NCBI GenBank assembly: GCA_017433295.1
Contig: JAFRHL010000034.1
Location: 62,001-126,000, forward strand
Length of the DNA stretch: 64,000 nucleotides
Source of the DNA: Eubacterium sp.
GTDB lineage: Bacteria > Bacillota > Clostridia > Lachnospirales > Lachnospiraceae
Direction: 5' to 3'
Shown here: positions 46,653 to 55,939 of the stretch, piece after piece
Numbering within the stretch: the first letter of the stretch is position 1
Layout of the letters: each line of letters starts with the position of its first letter
Position numbers and translations under genes: made by a program
The notes under the pieces: generated by a model
Told to the model about the DNA's origin: nothing
The model's input: the letters and a program-made list of their open reading frames with translations, nothing else
The model's database searches: none

Positions 46653-46683
46653 TGAATGTCTGCACTTTGCGCGCAGGCATTCA
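46653..46683 (+). promoter_or_regulatory. Intercistronic hairpin between rpsD and rpoA
   Basis: TGAATGTCTGC (46653-46663) pairs over 11 bp with GCAGGCATTCA (46673-46683) around a 9-nt loop; no T-run, so more likely a processing or stability element than a terminator. Confidence 0.55.
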
Positions 46684-46758
46684 TCTGATTCCGATTGAGA
46701 CTCCCTCCTTTTTCAGGGGGATAGTTCGCTACGTATTTCGAAGAGGAGGTTCCAATTA

Positions 46759-47718
46759 GTGTTTGAATTCGAAAAGCCGAGAATTGAAATAGCAGAAATT
46801 TCAGAAGACAATAAGTATGGTCGTTTTGTGGTGGAGCCTTTGGAAAGAGGTTACGGCACAACTTTAGGTAACTCCTTAAGAAGAATCATGTTATCCTCAT
46901 TACCCGGTGCAGCAGTCAGCGCTGTCAAGATCAAGGGCGTTCTCCATGAATTCAGTTCCATTCCGGGAGTGAAAGAAGATGTTACTGAGATCATCATGAA
47001 CATAAAGGAACTGGCTTTGAAGAATAACAGTTCTTCCTTTGATCCCAAGCATGCTTTTATTGAGTTTTCCGGTGAGGGCGTTGTGACAGCAGCCGATATC
47101 CAGGTTGACAGTGATATAGAGATCATCAATCCCGATCTGGTTATCTGCACATTAAACGGCGGCACCGACAGCCATTTTGAAGCTGAGCTGACCATCAGTA
47201 AAGGCCGTGGTTATGTGGGAGCCGACAGGAATAAGTCCGAGGATCAGTCCATTGATGTGATCGCTGTGGATTCTATCTATACTCCGGTGGAGAGAGTGAA
47301 CTTAACAGTGGAGAATACCCGTGTGGGACAGGTTACAGACTTTGATAAGCTGACCCTCGATGTGTTTACCAACGGGACCCTGGCGCCGGATGAGGCAGTC
47401 AGCCTGGCTGCCAAGGTACTGAGCGAGCACCTGAACCTCTTTATCGACCTGTCTGAGAATGCGAAATCAGCAGAGGTAATGGTGGAGACTGCCCAGGATC
47501 CGGTGGATAAGGTACTGGAGATGAATATTGATGAACTGGAGCTGTCTGTCCGTTCTTACAACTGCTTAAAGAGAGCAGGGATTAATACCGTTGAAGAACT
47601 GACCAACAAGACTCCGGAAGATATGATGAAGGTTCGTAATCTGGGCCGCAAGTCCCTCGAAGAGGTCCTTGCCAAGCTCAAGGAACTGGGATTGTCACTC
47701 AATTCCAGCGAAGAATAA
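46759..47718 (+). CDS. rpoA: RNA polymerase alpha subunit
   Basis: 319 aa from a GTG start with GAGGAGG upstream. N-terminal assembly domain ([31 protein letters not shown]) and C-terminal domain that binds UP elements and activators ([35 protein letters not shown]). Standard in length and position. Confidence 0.98.
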   Translation: MFEFEKPRIEIAEISEDNKYGRFVVEPLERGYGTTLGNSLRRIMLSSLPGAAVSAVKIKGVLHEFSSIPGVKEDVTEIIMNIKELALKNNSSSFDPKHAFIEFSGEGVVTAADIQVDSDIEIINPDLVICTLNGGTDSHFEAELTISKGRGYVGADRNKSEDQSIDVIAVDSIYTPVERVNLTVENTRVGQVTDFDKLTLDVFTNGTLAPDEAVSLAAKVLSEHLNLFIDLSENAKSAEVMVETAQDPVDKVLEMNIDELELSVRSYNCLKRAGINTVEELTNKTPEDMMKVRNLGRKSLEEVLAKLKELGLSLNSSEE

Positions 47719-47783
47719 TAATGACCCGCCTAGGCTGAAGGTTTTAGTAAGCATGGCGAAAAATGAAAGGGAGGTCCATTATC

Positions 47784-48320
47784 ATGGCAAAGTACAGAAA
47801 GTTAGGAAGAACATCCGACCAGAGAAAGGCACTGTTACGTAATCAGGTAACACAGCTTCTTTATCACGGAAAGATCCGTACCACAGAGTCCAAGGCAAAA
47901 GAAGTTCGCAAGATCGCTGAAGGCCTGATCGCTCTTGGTGTTAAGGAAAGAGATAATTTTGAAGTGGTTAAGGTAGACGCCAAGGTTGCCAGAAAAGACA
48001 AAGACGGCAAGAGAGTAAAAGAGGTTGTTGACGGCAAGAAGAAGACTGTATACGATACAGTTCAGAAGGAGATCAAGAAGGATCTTCCCTCCAGACTTCA
48101 CGCAAGACGTCAGATGCTCAAGGTTTTATATCCTGTGACAGAAGTGCCGGCTGAGGCTAAGGGAAGAAAAGCCAACACAAAGAAGGTTGACCTGCCTCAG
48201 AAGATCTTTGATGAGTATGGTCCGAAGTACGCAGGACGTAACGGTGGTTACACCAGGATCGTAAAGATCGGCCAGCGTAAGGGTGACGCCGCTCTGGAAG
48301 TTATTCTTGAGTTAGTATAA
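47784..48320 (+). CDS. rplQ: 50S ribosomal protein L17, extended
   Basis: 178 aa from ATG 47784, which has GGGAGG upstream; the ORF opens 21 nt earlier without a ribosome site. N-terminus MAKYRKLGRTSDQRKALLRNQ and C-terminus GGYTRIVKIGQRKGDAALEVILEL are classical. Between them lies an insertion of roughly 55 residues (VARKDKDGKRVKEVVDGKKK through PAEAKGRKANTK) that the usual 115-130-aa L17 lacks; extended L17 is known in Lachnospiraceae. Last gene of the alpha operon before a strong terminator. Confidence 0.97.
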   Translation: MAKYRKLGRTSDQRKALLRNQVTQLLYHGKIRTTESKAKEVRKIAEGLIALGVKERDNFEVVKVDAKVARKDKDGKRVKEVVDGKKKTVYDTVQKEIKKDLPSRLHARRQMLKVLYPVTEVPAEAKGRKANTKKVDLPQKIFDEYGPKYAGRNGGYTRIVKIGQRKGDAALEVILELV

Positions 48321-48366
48321 TGTAGTATATCAGGTTCCCGGAAGGGTTCCGGTAGTATGATGATTT

Positions 48367-48395
48367 GGGGAACTGCTTCAGGCAGTTCCCCTTTT
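48367..48395 (+). terminator. Terminator of the alpha ribosomal operon
   Basis: GGGGAACTGC (48367-48376) pairs perfectly with GCAGTTCCCC (48382-48391) around TTCAG, then TTTT. The next ATG follows 11 nt later, so ecfA must depend on read-through or a start within this region. Confidence 0.9.
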
Positions 48396-48405
48396 GGTTT
48401 GCTTT

Positions 48406-50295
48406 ATGAATATTATTGAAGTGGTCAATCTTATATCACGTTATAAAATATTCTCTGAGGAAAAAGACAAAACGGAAGAAAAAACTGTCATCGATGATAT
48501 TTCCCTGTCCATAGGCCGGGGCGACTTTGTGGGAATCCTGGGCCATAACGGATCCGGGAAATCCACCCTGGCCAGACACCTGACAGCCCTGCTGCGGCCT
48601 GCAGGAGGCTTTGTCTACGTGAAAGGCATGGATACAGCCTCGGAAAAAGATATCCTGGATATCAGGAAGAGTGCCGGCATTGTTTTTCAGAATCCCGATA
48701 ACCAGATCATCGGGAGTACTGTGGAAGAAGATGTGGCCTTTGGACTTGAGAATCTGGGAGTTCCCAGGGAGAAGATGTGGGGGCGTATTGCCGGTGCCCT
48801 GGAGGCCACCGGTATGACCGCCTTCAGATATTCCGTCCCCGGACAGCTGTCAGGAGGACAGAAGCAGCGGGTCGCCATATCGGGGATCCTGGCCATGGAG
48901 CCGGAATGCATTGTATTTGATGAGCCAACTGCCATGCTGGACCCGAAAGGATGCCGGGAAGTCAGGGAGGCTGTCAGATATCTGAATCAGGAGAAGAAGA
49001 TAACGATTATTTATATCACCCATCATATTGATGAGGTCAAAGACGCCGACTATCTTTATGTCATGAACCGGGGAAAGCTGGCTCTTAAGGGGAGTCCTGA
49101 AGATCTCTGGGCCAGGGAGGAAGAGCTGGAGGAAAACGGAGTGGAGCTTCCCTTCATACAGAGTCTGGCCGAAAAGCTGAAAAGGCATGGCCTAAAGATT
49201 CCCCGGGGGATCAGTGAAGAAGATGAACTGGTGGAATACCTGGCAGGAATCCTCTGCCACATTGGGCAGGAGAAGGGACGATGGCAGACCAATGTGGACC
49301 GGCAGACCGAAGAGAATCGGCAGACCGGCCTGGACCGGACGGTATCCTCCCATCAGGGTATGCGCCTTCTGAATGTAAGCTATTCTTATGACAGTATACA
49401 TCAGGCGGATCGAAGCTTTGCTTTAAAGGAAATCTGCCTTGATATTCATCCCGGTGAGTATATAGCCCTTGCCGGACAGACAGGATCCGGCAAATCAACC
49501 CTTCTTATGCATCTGAACGGTCTCCTGAAACCCACAGAGGGGAGATATGTTTTTGAAGGAAGGGACGTAAGCGAGAAGAACTTTTCCATGAGCAGTCTCA
49601 GGCAGAAGGCAGCCCTCTGTTTCCAGTATCCAGAAAATCAGCTTTTTGAAGAGTCAGTTCTCAAGGATATATGCTTCGGGCCGGCCAACATGGGCCTGGA
49701 TAAAGAGGCATGTCTTGAGAGGGCCAGAAATGCCATGAAGCTGACAGGGCTTTCCCCGGACCTGGAGAACCGTTCTCCTTTTCTCTTGTCAGGAGGCCAG
49801 AAAAGAAGAGTTGCCCTGGCGGGGATCCTGGCCATGGAGCCGGATTACCTGATCCTTGACGAACCTGCTGCCGGGCTGGATAAGGAGGGCAGGGAAATGC
49901 TTTACGATCTGTTGGAAGCGCTTAACCGGGACAAGGGTATTACCATCATAATGGTTTCCCATAATATGAACGATCTGGCCGCCCGGGCCCGGAGGATCAT
50001 TCTGATGAAGGACGGGGCCATTGCGGCAGACGGAAAACCGGCTGACATTTTTATGGACAGGCAGCTTCTTGAGGATACCGGTCTTGACCAGCCGGACTGT
50101 GTCCGCCTCTTTATCAAGCTGCGCAAAAGATTAACTGCTGAACTGTCAGGCAGGAATGACCCGTCCGGACAGGGCGATCTACCAGGATTGGGAGAGAAAA
50201 ATACTTTCCCTCCGGCTGTGCCGCTTACCCAGGATCAGCTGGCAGAATGGATCCGCATGATGTGCAGGGGGGAAGAAGTATGTTCAGGGATATGA
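48406..50295 (+). CDS. ECF transporter ATPase, EcfA1-EcfA2 fusion
   Basis: 629 aa from ATG 48406; two complete ABC ATPase units in one chain. Unit 1: Walker A GHNGSGKS (46-53), LSGGQKQRVAI, VFDEPTAMLD. Unit 2: Walker A GQTGSGKS (357-364), LSGGQKRRVAL, LILDEPAAGLD. Elsewhere these are two genes, ecfA1 and ecfA2, in this same position after rplQ. A linker of about 50 residues (rich in Gln, Thr, Asp, Arg) joins them near residues 285-325. With EcfT it powers vitamin uptake through substrate-specific S components, none of which is encoded here. No good ribosome site precedes the ATG. Confidence 0.9.
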   Translation: MNIIEVVNLISRYKIFSEEKDKTEEKTVIDDISLSIGRGDFVGILGHNGSGKSTLARHLTALLRPAGGFVYVKGMDTASEKDILDIRKSAGIVFQNPDNQIIGSTVEEDVAFGLENLGVPREKMWGRIAGALEATGMTAFRYSVPGQLSGGQKQRVAISGILAMEPECIVFDEPTAMLDPKGCREVREAVRYLNQEKKITIIYITHHIDEVKDADYLYVMNRGKLALKGSPEDLWAREEELEENGVELPFIQSLAEKLKRHGLKIPRGISEEDELVEYLAGILCHIGQEKGRWQTNVDRQTEENRQTGLDRTVSSHQGMRLLNVSYSYDSIHQADRSFALKEICLDIHPGEYIALAGQTGSGKSTLLMHLNGLLKPTEGRYVFEGRDVSEKNFSMSSLRQKAALCFQYPENQLFEESVLKDICFGPANMGLDKEACLERARNAMKLTGLSPDLENRSPFLLSGGQKRRVALAGILAMEPDYLILDEPAAGLDKEGREMLYDLLEALNRDKGITIIMVSHNMNDLAARARRIILMKDGAIAADGKPADIFMDRQLLEDTGLDQPDCVRLFIKLRKRLTAELSGRNDPSGQGDLPGLGEKNTFPPAVPLTQDQLAEWIRMMCRGEEVCSGI

Positions 50296-51086
50296 CTCTG
50301 GGACGGTATTATCCGTCTGACTCTGTTTTGCACCGGCTGGATCCCCGGGTAAAGCTATTCGGGACAGTGGCCTTCGCAGTCAGCCTCTTTTTTCCCAGGT
50401 CCATGGCAGGCCTTCTGGCAGCCACCATATTTCTTGGGACAGTGATCGGTCTGTCCCGCGTGCCGGTCAGACTATATATACAGGGTATAAGGCCTCTTCT
50501 GGTCATCATTATTTTTTCTGCTCTTATGAATATGGTTTTTACCCCCGGAGAAATTCTTTTCCGGTTCGGTCCGGTTACCATCACCCGGGAAGGCCTCTTT
50601 CTTGCTGCCTTTCTGGTTATCCGTCTGCTTTATCTGATCGTCGGTTCCACGGTGATGACATTTACCACCACGCCGTGTCAGCTTACGGCAGGTCTGGAAA
50701 AAAGCCTGGCTTTTCTTTCGGTTTTTCACATTCCGGTCCACGAATTTGCCATGATGATGTCCATTGCCCTTCGTTTTATACCCATCCTGACGGAGGAAAT
50801 GGATAAGATCATGAAAGCCCAGATGTCCAGAGGAGCAGACTTTGAAAAGGGCAACCTGATCATCAGGGCCAAAAAACTGATTCCGGTCCTTTTACCTCTC
50901 TTTGTCGCCGCCCTGCGCCGGGCTTCAGATCTGGCAATGGCCATGGAAGCCAGATGCTATCATGGAGGGAAAGGCCGGACCAGACTATATCCATTAGTCT
51001 ATGGCAAAGCAGACTTTTTTGCGTATGCCGTATTGCTGATTTACCTGATCATAATGGCGGTGACGGCATTTGTTATCAGGGTTTAG
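50280..51086 (+). CDS. ecfT: Energy-coupling factor transporter transmembrane protein EcfT
   Basis: 268 aa from ATG 50280, overlapping the ATPase gene by 16 nt with GGGGGAAG upstream. Starts MFRDMTLGRYYPSDSVLHRLDPRVKL, a typical EcfT N-terminus, and has several membrane helices plus the coupling-helix motifs around MSRGADFEKG and EARCYHGG. It links the fused ATPase to S components in the membrane. Confidence 0.94.
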   Translation: MFRDMTLGRYYPSDSVLHRLDPRVKLFGTVAFAVSLFFPRSMAGLLAATIFLGTVIGLSRVPVRLYIQGIRPLLVIIIFSALMNMVFTPGEILFRFGPVTITREGLFLAAFLVIRLLYLIVGSTVMTFTTTPCQLTAGLEKSLAFLSVFHIPVHEFAMMMSIALRFIPILTEEMDKIMKAQMSRGADFEKGNLIIRAKKLIPVLLPLFVAALRRASDLAMAMEARCYHGGKGRTRLYPLVYGKADFFAYAVLLIYLIIMAVTAFVIRV

Positions 51087-51120
51087 TCTTGCAAATCGAA
51101 ATCGAAAGGTGGTCTTTCCT

Positions 51121-51873
51121 ATGAAACGAATCAAACTGGAGGTTGCCTACGACGGGACAAATTACTGCGGTTGGCAGATCCAGCCCGGACAGCCTACCAT
51201 AGAAGGTGTTCTGAACAGGGTCCTCAGTGATGTCTTGAAAGAGACTGTCACTGTAACCGGGGCCAGCAGGACGGATGCCGGGGTCCATGCTTATGGAAAT
51301 GTGGCAGTCTTTGATACGGATACCCCTGTTCCTCCGGACAGGATTTCTTTGGCGGTCAATCCCCACCTTCCCGCAGATATAAAGACTATGAATTCCTGCC
51401 AGGTTTCCGGGGATTTTCATCCCAGGTTTGCTGATACCATAAAGACCTACGAGTATCATATCCAGACAGGTCCTGTGGCCATACCTGCCTGTCGTTTATA
51501 CTCCTGCTGGATCCCCCGGCATCCGGATATTGCTGCCATGACGGAGGCCGGCTCCTATCTGACAGGTACCCATGATTTTAAAAGCTTCTGTGCCGCCGGG
51601 GCCCAGGTTAAAACCACTGTCCGGACGGTGACCCATGTCGGTGTCAGAGAGGAGGAGATATTGCCCGGGATAAAGCATATTGTAATTACAGTTTCCGGAG
51701 AAGGCTTCCTCTACAATATGGTCCGGATCATGGCAGGTACCTTACTGAAGGCGGGCTTTCACGCGTGGCCCCCGGAGTATATCATTAAGATCCTTGAAGG
51801 ACGGGACAGAAGGCTGGCCGGCGAGACAGCACCGGCAAAAGGCCTTTTCCTGAAAAAAATTAAATATTTGTGA
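51121..51873 (+). CDS. truA: tRNA pseudouridine synthase A
   Basis: 250 aa from ATG 51121 with AAAGGTGG upstream. N-terminus KRIKLEVAYDGTNYCGWQIQ, catalytic Asp52 in GASRTDAGVHA and the C-terminal GEGFLYNMVRIMAGTLL. It makes pseudouridine at positions 38-40 of tRNA anticodon arms. In many Firmicutes rplM and rpsI follow immediately; here a 5.5-kb segment separates them. Confidence 0.96.
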   Translation: MKRIKLEVAYDGTNYCGWQIQPGQPTIEGVLNRVLSDVLKETVTVTGASRTDAGVHAYGNVAVFDTDTPVPPDRISLAVNPHLPADIKTMNSCQVSGDFHPRFADTIKTYEYHIQTGPVAIPACRLYSCWIPRHPDIAAMTEAGSYLTGTHDFKSFCAAGAQVKTTVRTVTHVGVREEEILPGIKHIVITVSGEGFLYNMVRIMAGTLLKAGFHAWPPEYIIKILEGRDRRLAGETAPAKGLFLKKIKYL

Positions 51874-51921
51874 GTCACTATTTACGGCCTTTCACACAAC
51901 ATTCGTAAAATACGTGCTTTT

Positions 51922-52332
51922 TTATTTTCCAAACAATCCTCTCACCCGTTTCACGATCACGTCCCTAACGGTCAGGGACCGTCTCATCCGGTCTCCGGGA
52001 ATATACTTATTAATGGCCTTGAGAACCTTTTTGGGCTCCTTACAGGCAAAAGTAAAGTTACCGCTGGCTTTTGTCTTCAGAACAAAGCGGGGAATAAACC
52101 GCTTGCCAAACATAACAGATGCCGCCACGATCTCCACTTCCTCCCAGGGAATCTGGATATAATCATGCACATTCCTGTCATTATAGTATTCAAAGGCCTT
52201 GTCCCCAACCATGATCTGACCATAGGAATTGATCCCGAGAAAAGAAGTCCCTTTCACCACCAGGTCTACCGTCTTGTTCATGGACCGGACCAGGCCCTCC
52301 TCTTTATTCTTTTTTCCTTTATTAACTGCCAT
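51922..52332 (-). CDS. manO: DUF956 protein (ManO)
   Basis: 136 aa. Contains the DUF956 pattern (VDLVVKGTSFLGINSYGQIMVGDKAFEYYND, IQIPWEEVEIVAASVMFGKRFIPRF), the small protein that accompanies mannose-family PTS operons in Firmicutes. Basic and soluble; its role is thought to be regulatory or accessory but is not settled. It lies 158 nt downstream of the IID gene, with a symmetric terminator between, and converges on truA. Confidence 0.88.
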   Translation of the reverse strand: MAVNKGKKNKEEGLVRSMNKTVDLVVKGTSFLGINSYGQIMVGDKAFEYYNDRNVHDYIQIPWEEVEIVAASVMFGKRFIPRFVLKTKASGNFTFACKEPKKVLKAINKYIPGDRMRRSLTVRDVIVKRVRGLFGK

Positions 52333-52453
52333 ATGCTCTCCTTTGCATCTTTACTTCTCATCTTCATTTTATCTTTCTGCCGGCCGCATTTGCGGATGGT
52401 GGGATAGATTCCGTGTTTGCCAGGCTGATAAAGTCTCCCAACACAAGCCAAAT

Positions 52454-52477
52454 AAAGCCCGGATTCCTCCGGGCTTT
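52454..52477. terminator. Symmetric terminator between manZ and manO
   Basis: AAAGCCCGGA (52454-52463) and TCCGGGCTTT (52468-52477) form a perfect 10-bp stem with a 4-nt loop. T-runs are better on the plus strand (TTTTT) than on the minus strand, where it would separate manZ from manO only partly. Confidence 0.8.
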
Positions 52478-52490
52478 TTGATTCTGCAGA

Positions 52491-53411
52491 TTATAATAAT
52501 CCTACAAGATGTCCTAAAATACCAACAATGAACAGAGCGATGATGATAATAATAGGAGATACATTCTTCTTTAAGAGCCACATACAAAGCAGTGTGAGCA
52601 ACAGGGGAACGAATCCCGGAATCAGGGAGTTCAGGTTGTCCTGCAGTGTAGTAACTTTAGTAATAGTAGGGTCAAGGGTAGCTCCGGCGGCATACTGTGT
52701 CAATGCCTGACGGATACCTTCTGCTCCTTCCGGAAGTTTAGCCCAGTCAATATAGTTCGGGGAATCCGCTGTTATGGTCGATACCGGAATAACGAAATTA
52801 ATACTTACCCATCGTTCAACCAGCGCTCCCAGTACAAACATACCGAGGATGGAAGCACCCTTGGTGATCTTGCCAAGAAGGCCGCCGGAAAGGTCCTTTG
52901 TGATCTCGGTTCCTACTCTGTAACCAAACTCCTGTGTATACCACATGAATGCGTAACGAATCACATTCCAGAGAACAAAGAAAAGAATCGGTCCAAGAAG
53001 GTTTCCGGTCAGTGCCAGGGATGCTCCCAGAGCACCGAGGATCGGACGTGCGGTAAACCAGAATACGGGATCACCGACACCGGCCAGGGGGCCCATCATA
53101 CCGACTTTTACACCCTGGATGGCCTGATCTTCTACGGCTGCGCCATTGGCTCGGTCTTCCTCCAAAGCCAGGGTTACACCCAGGATCGGGGATGCTACAT
53201 AGGGATGAGTGTTAAAGAACTCAAGATGTCTCTTTAAAGCAGCTGCCTGCTCTTCTTTTGTCGTATATAACTTCTTGATTGCCGGGATCATCGCAAAGAC
53301 CCAGCCACCATTCTGCATACGCTCATAGTTCCAGGAACCCTGAAGGAAAGTAGAACGCAAACAAACGGACATACGATCAGATTTCGATAATTCAATTCTA
53401 TTTTCTGCCAT
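52491..53411 (-). CDS. manZ: PTS mannose-family IID component
   Basis: 306 aa. N-terminus with MSVCLRSTFLQGSWNYERMQNGGW, typical of IID, then a large domain with PLAGVGDPVFWFTARPILGALGASLAL and C-terminal membrane segments. With IIC it forms the membrane channel for mannose, glucose or amino sugars. The gene follows manY after 15 nt. Confidence 0.95.
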   Translation of the reverse strand: MAENRIELSKSDRMSVCLRSTFLQGSWNYERMQNGGWVFAMIPAIKKLYTTKEEQAAALKRHLEFFNTHPYVASPILGVTLALEEDRANGAAVEDQAIQGVKVGMMGPLAGVGDPVFWFTARPILGALGASLALTGNLLGPILFFVLWNVIRYAFMWYTQEFGYRVGTEITKDLSGGLLGKITKGASILGMFVLGALVERWVSINFVIPVSTITADSPNYIDWAKLPEGAEGIRQALTQYAAGATLDPTITKVTTLQDNLNSLIPGFVPLLLTLLCMWLLKKNVSPIIIIIALFIVGILGHLVGLL

Positions 53412-53426
53412 CTTTCTTACCCCCTT

Positions 53427-54230
53427 CTATTCATAGTCGTCCAGGATGTCTCCCAGAGGATCACCTGTTCCTGCTCCCGCGTCACCCGCAGAACCTTTGT
53501 TTTCACTCAGTGTAAGATAAATCAGAGCCATGGATACGCCGATAACACCAAGAGCGATCAGTGTCAGATCAGAGATAGCTGCCACTGCGAAACCGATGGC
53601 AAAGAAGGGCCATACTTCCGCTGTTGCCATCATGTTGATAACCATAGCGTAACCTACTGCAACAACCATGCCGCCGCCGATGGCCATACCTTCGGACAAC
53701 CATGCCGGCATCTGAGCCAGAAGGCCCTGAACTGCGCTGGCCGGAATGGAAAGCAAAAGAGCTGCAGGGATAGCGATACGAAGTCCCTGGAGACAGATCG
53801 CGGCGATCTGCCAGAACTGAATAGCGCTAAAGTTAGCTTTCTCAGCCGCGTTGTCCATCTGGTGAACGATAATAACGGAGATTGTACGAACGATCATAGT
53901 CAGGAACAGACCTGCTACAGCCAGCGGAACCGCGATAGCGATAGCTTCACCGACACCGGCCTCGCCCTTTCCACCGACAACAAGGATAATAGCGGATGCG
54001 ACTGACGCGAGAGCAGCATCCGGAGATACAGCGGCACCTATGTTGGCCCATCCGAGAGCAATCAGCTGCAGTGATCCGCCAAGGATAATACATTCGGCCG
54101 GATGACCGGTTACAATACCGATCAGTGTACATGCTACCAGTGGCTGATGGAACTGGAACTCATCGAGAATACCCTCTACACCAGCCAGAAAGGCAACCAA
54201 CACAACTAATATCATTGAAAGAAAATTCAT
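53427..54230 (-). CDS. manY: PTS mannose-family IIC component
   Basis: 267 aa, polytopic membrane protein with conserved GILDEFQFHQPLVACTLIGIVTGHPAECIILGGSLQLIALGWANIGAAVSPDAALASV at residues 20-77 (a hallmark of IIC of this class). It forms the sugar translocation path. The acidic C-terminal tail (GDAGAGTGDPLGDILDDYE) is common in this family. Preceded by manX by 49 nt. Confidence 0.95.
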   Translation of the reverse strand: MNFLSMILVVLVAFLAGVEGILDEFQFHQPLVACTLIGIVTGHPAECIILGGSLQLIALGWANIGAAVSPDAALASVASAIILVVGGKGEAGVGEAIAIAVPLAVAGLFLTMIVRTISVIIVHQMDNAAEKANFSAIQFWQIAAICLQGLRIAIPAALLLSIPASAVQGLLAQMPAWLSEGMAIGGGMVVAVGYAMVINMMATAEVWPFFAIGFAVAAISDLTLIALGVIGVSMALIYLTLSENKGSAGDAGAGTGDPLGDILDDYE

Positions 54231-54279
54231 GATGTTTCCTCCTGTTTTGAAATTAGAGTTCTGGGATTTACTAATTATT

Positions 54280-55281
54280 CTACTGTTTTAAACCTTCTCT
54301 TGCTTTCTCAAGCAATGTGTCCATGTTCTCCGGAGTATCTGACGGAACCTTACGAACGTCGAACTCTACTCCAAGAGCCTTCAGCTCCTCGAAGGTCTCA
54401 ATGTCCTTCATATCCAGGGAAAGCACTTTGTTAACCGCAAACTTCCCTTTGGAATGAGCCATGGAACCAACGTTAAGCTTCTTAATCTCAACGCCGCCCT
54501 TTATAGCTGCCAGGGCATCCTGGGGAGTCTCGAAAAGGAGCATGGCCTTGGTATTACCAAAACGTACATCCTTAAAGACCTGGATCATCTTGTTGATCGG
54601 CACACAGTGAGCCTTAACTCCGGGAGGAGCAGCCTCCATAATCATACGCTTTCTCAGCTCATCATGGGCAACGCCATCCGATACGGCAATAATCCTGTTG
54701 GGGGCAACCGCCTTGGTCCATCCGGTGGCAACCTGCCCATGAAGCAGACGGGTATCGATACGGGCCAGCGCAATCTTGATCTTTCCGTCGCCGAGTACGG
54801 TTCCCGGAGGAATAGCCCCTCTTAAAGCTGCCTTAGCTTTGTCTGCAGTCTTCTCCACCGGAGTCTCTTTCTTCGGATCCAGAACTGCCGGGAATACTTT
54901 TACGCCGTCTCTTCCGCTGCCGATTATCTGCTTTGCTATATCCTGCGCGGACAGGGAATCGTCCATACGGGAAGCGTAAGCATCAATCAGCATCGGCAGG
55001 TTCAAACCGGCAACCACTGCCCAGGTATCCTCATGTCCGGCAATCAGCTTGTTGGACTGATTAAAGGGCGTGCCGCCCCACAGATCCACAAGAATCAGCA
55101 CCTGTTCGGGATCGTCAAAGCCGGCAATTGCTTCTTCCATCTTTTTGCGCAGATCATCCGGACTGTCGCTGGGCATCAGTTTAACCGCGGCAGTATTGGG
55201 TTGATCACCGAAAAGCATGGAGGAAGACATCGCAATACCTTCAGCAAAGTTGCCGTGTGTAGCAAGTAAAATGCCTACCAT
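54280..55281 (-). CDS. manX: PTS mannose-family IIAB component
   Basis: 333 aa: IIA domain with phospho-His9 (LLATHGNFAEG) and VDLWGGTPFNQS, a linker (KKETPVEKTADKAKAALRGA) around residues 137-157, and IIB with phospho-His181 (DTRLLHGQVA). It relays phosphate from HPr to the incoming sugar. First gene of the man operon; ATG has GAAAGGAAGG upstream. A sigma-A promoter is present and I see no -24/-12 promoter, so control by a LevR/sigma-54 system is not indicated. Confidence 0.95.
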   Translation of the reverse strand: MVGILLATHGNFAEGIAMSSSMLFGDQPNTAAVKLMPSDSPDDLRKKMEEAIAGFDDPEQVLILVDLWGGTPFNQSNKLIAGHEDTWAVVAGLNLPMLIDAYASRMDDSLSAQDIAKQIIGSGRDGVKVFPAVLDPKKETPVEKTADKAKAALRGAIPPGTVLGDGKIKIALARIDTRLLHGQVATGWTKAVAPNRIIAVSDGVAHDELRKRMIMEAAPPGVKAHCVPINKMIQVFKDVRFGNTKAMLLFETPQDALAAIKGGVEIKKLNVGSMAHSKGKFAVNKVLSLDMKDIETFEELKALGVEFDVRKVPSDTPENMDTLLEKAREGLKQ

Positions 55282-55334
55282 TTCTTTATCCTTCCTTTCA
55301 TTAAAATTAGTAACTATTATTTTATTATAAATTT

Positions 55335-55353
55335 GAAAAGTCTCTGACTTTTC
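55335..55353. promoter_or_regulatory. Palindrome in the man operon leader
   Basis: GAAAAGTC-TCT-GACTTTTC, two perfect 8-bp arms around a 3-bp centre, about 40 nt downstream of the predicted transcript start. It could be an operator for a dimeric repressor or an mRNA hairpin. Confidence 0.6.
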
Positions 55354-55398
55354 TCTTATATAATACTAAATATTTTCTTACGTCTCTCTTATTATTAG

Positions 55399-55427
55399 AT
55401 TTTAACGGAACAGGGTAGCAAAGTCAA
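55399..55427 (-). promoter_or_regulatory. Sigma-A promoter of the man operon
   Basis: On the minus strand TTGACT (55427-55422), a 17-nt spacer, TAAAAT (55404-55399); start near 55392, leader about 110 nt. Confidence 0.82.
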
Positions 55428-55736
55428 TCATTTGTTACTATTTACGGACAAATGAGCAATGAATATTGAAAAAAAAGGATGATCTTTGGGAGACCATTTT
55501 CGACCGGCACTTCTGGCGACAGCTGTATGGGTCAGCTGCCGCTGCAGGACAGTACTTCTGATAAGGTAAAGGGGTTTATCCAGGGTATCATTGAATCTGT
55601 CCAGGTATTCCCCACTGAACCCCCTTGCGCCATGCCATATCCTAAAAAATGGAAGGAAATGGAAAGTTCAGATCAAAATACATCAAAACAGCCGTGAATA
55701 GTAACATTTATGATGGGATAAATGTTAAAAAAGTAG
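55428..55736. other. Intergenic stretch without recognised features
   Basis: About 300 nt between the man promoter and the tRNA promoter. A 72-codon open frame (55479-55697) has poor ribosome-site spacing and no recognisable similarity, so I do not call a gene here. Confidence 0.6.
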
Positions 55737-55765
55737 TTGCATTTTTTTGAAAAATGAGTTATGAT
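55737..55765 (+). promoter_or_regulatory. Promoter of tRNA-Pro
   Basis: TTGCAT (55737-55742), 17-nt spacer, TATGAT (55760-55765); start near 55772, about 23 nt before the tRNA. Confidence 0.8.
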
Positions 55766-55794
55766 ATGCAAGTACGTCAGACAGATGACGTTAT

Positions 55795-55869
55795 CGGGGT
55801 ATGGCTCAGTTTGGTTAGAGCGCACGGCTGGGGGCCGTGAGGTCGCAGGTTCGAATCCTGTTACCCCGA
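55795..55869 (+). tRNA. tRNA-Pro (anticodon GGG)
   Basis: 75 nt. Acceptor stem CGGGGTA/TACCCCG, D arm GCTC/GAGC, anticodon stem CACGG/CCGTG around loop CTGGGGG (anticodon GGG), and T arm with GTTCGAATC. The CCA end is not encoded. It has its own promoter and a downstream terminator. It lies between the minus-strand man operon and the CHAP gene; tRNA genes are common integration points, but I see no flanking direct repeat. Confidence 0.95.
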
Positions 55870-55907
55870 TTTTTTCTTTTGTTTAAGCCATATTTGGAAT
55901 ATCGCTT

Positions 55908-55939
55908 AACAGTCGGCTTATGGTCGGCTGTTTTGTTTG
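55908..55939 (+). terminator. Terminator after tRNA-Pro
   Basis: AACAGTCGGC (55908-55917) pairs with GTCGGCTGTT (55923-55932) with two wobbles, then TTGTTTG. Confidence 0.7.

Noticed and set aside
55282-55440. Sigma-54 (-24/-12) promoter for the man operon
   Set aside because: No TGGCA-N7-TTGC-like element is seen, whereas a good TTGACT-17-TAAAAT sigma-A promoter is present.
55479-55697. 72-codon open frame upstream of tRNA-Pro
   Set aside because: Ribosome-site spacing is too short, no similarity is recognised, and the codon pattern looks random.
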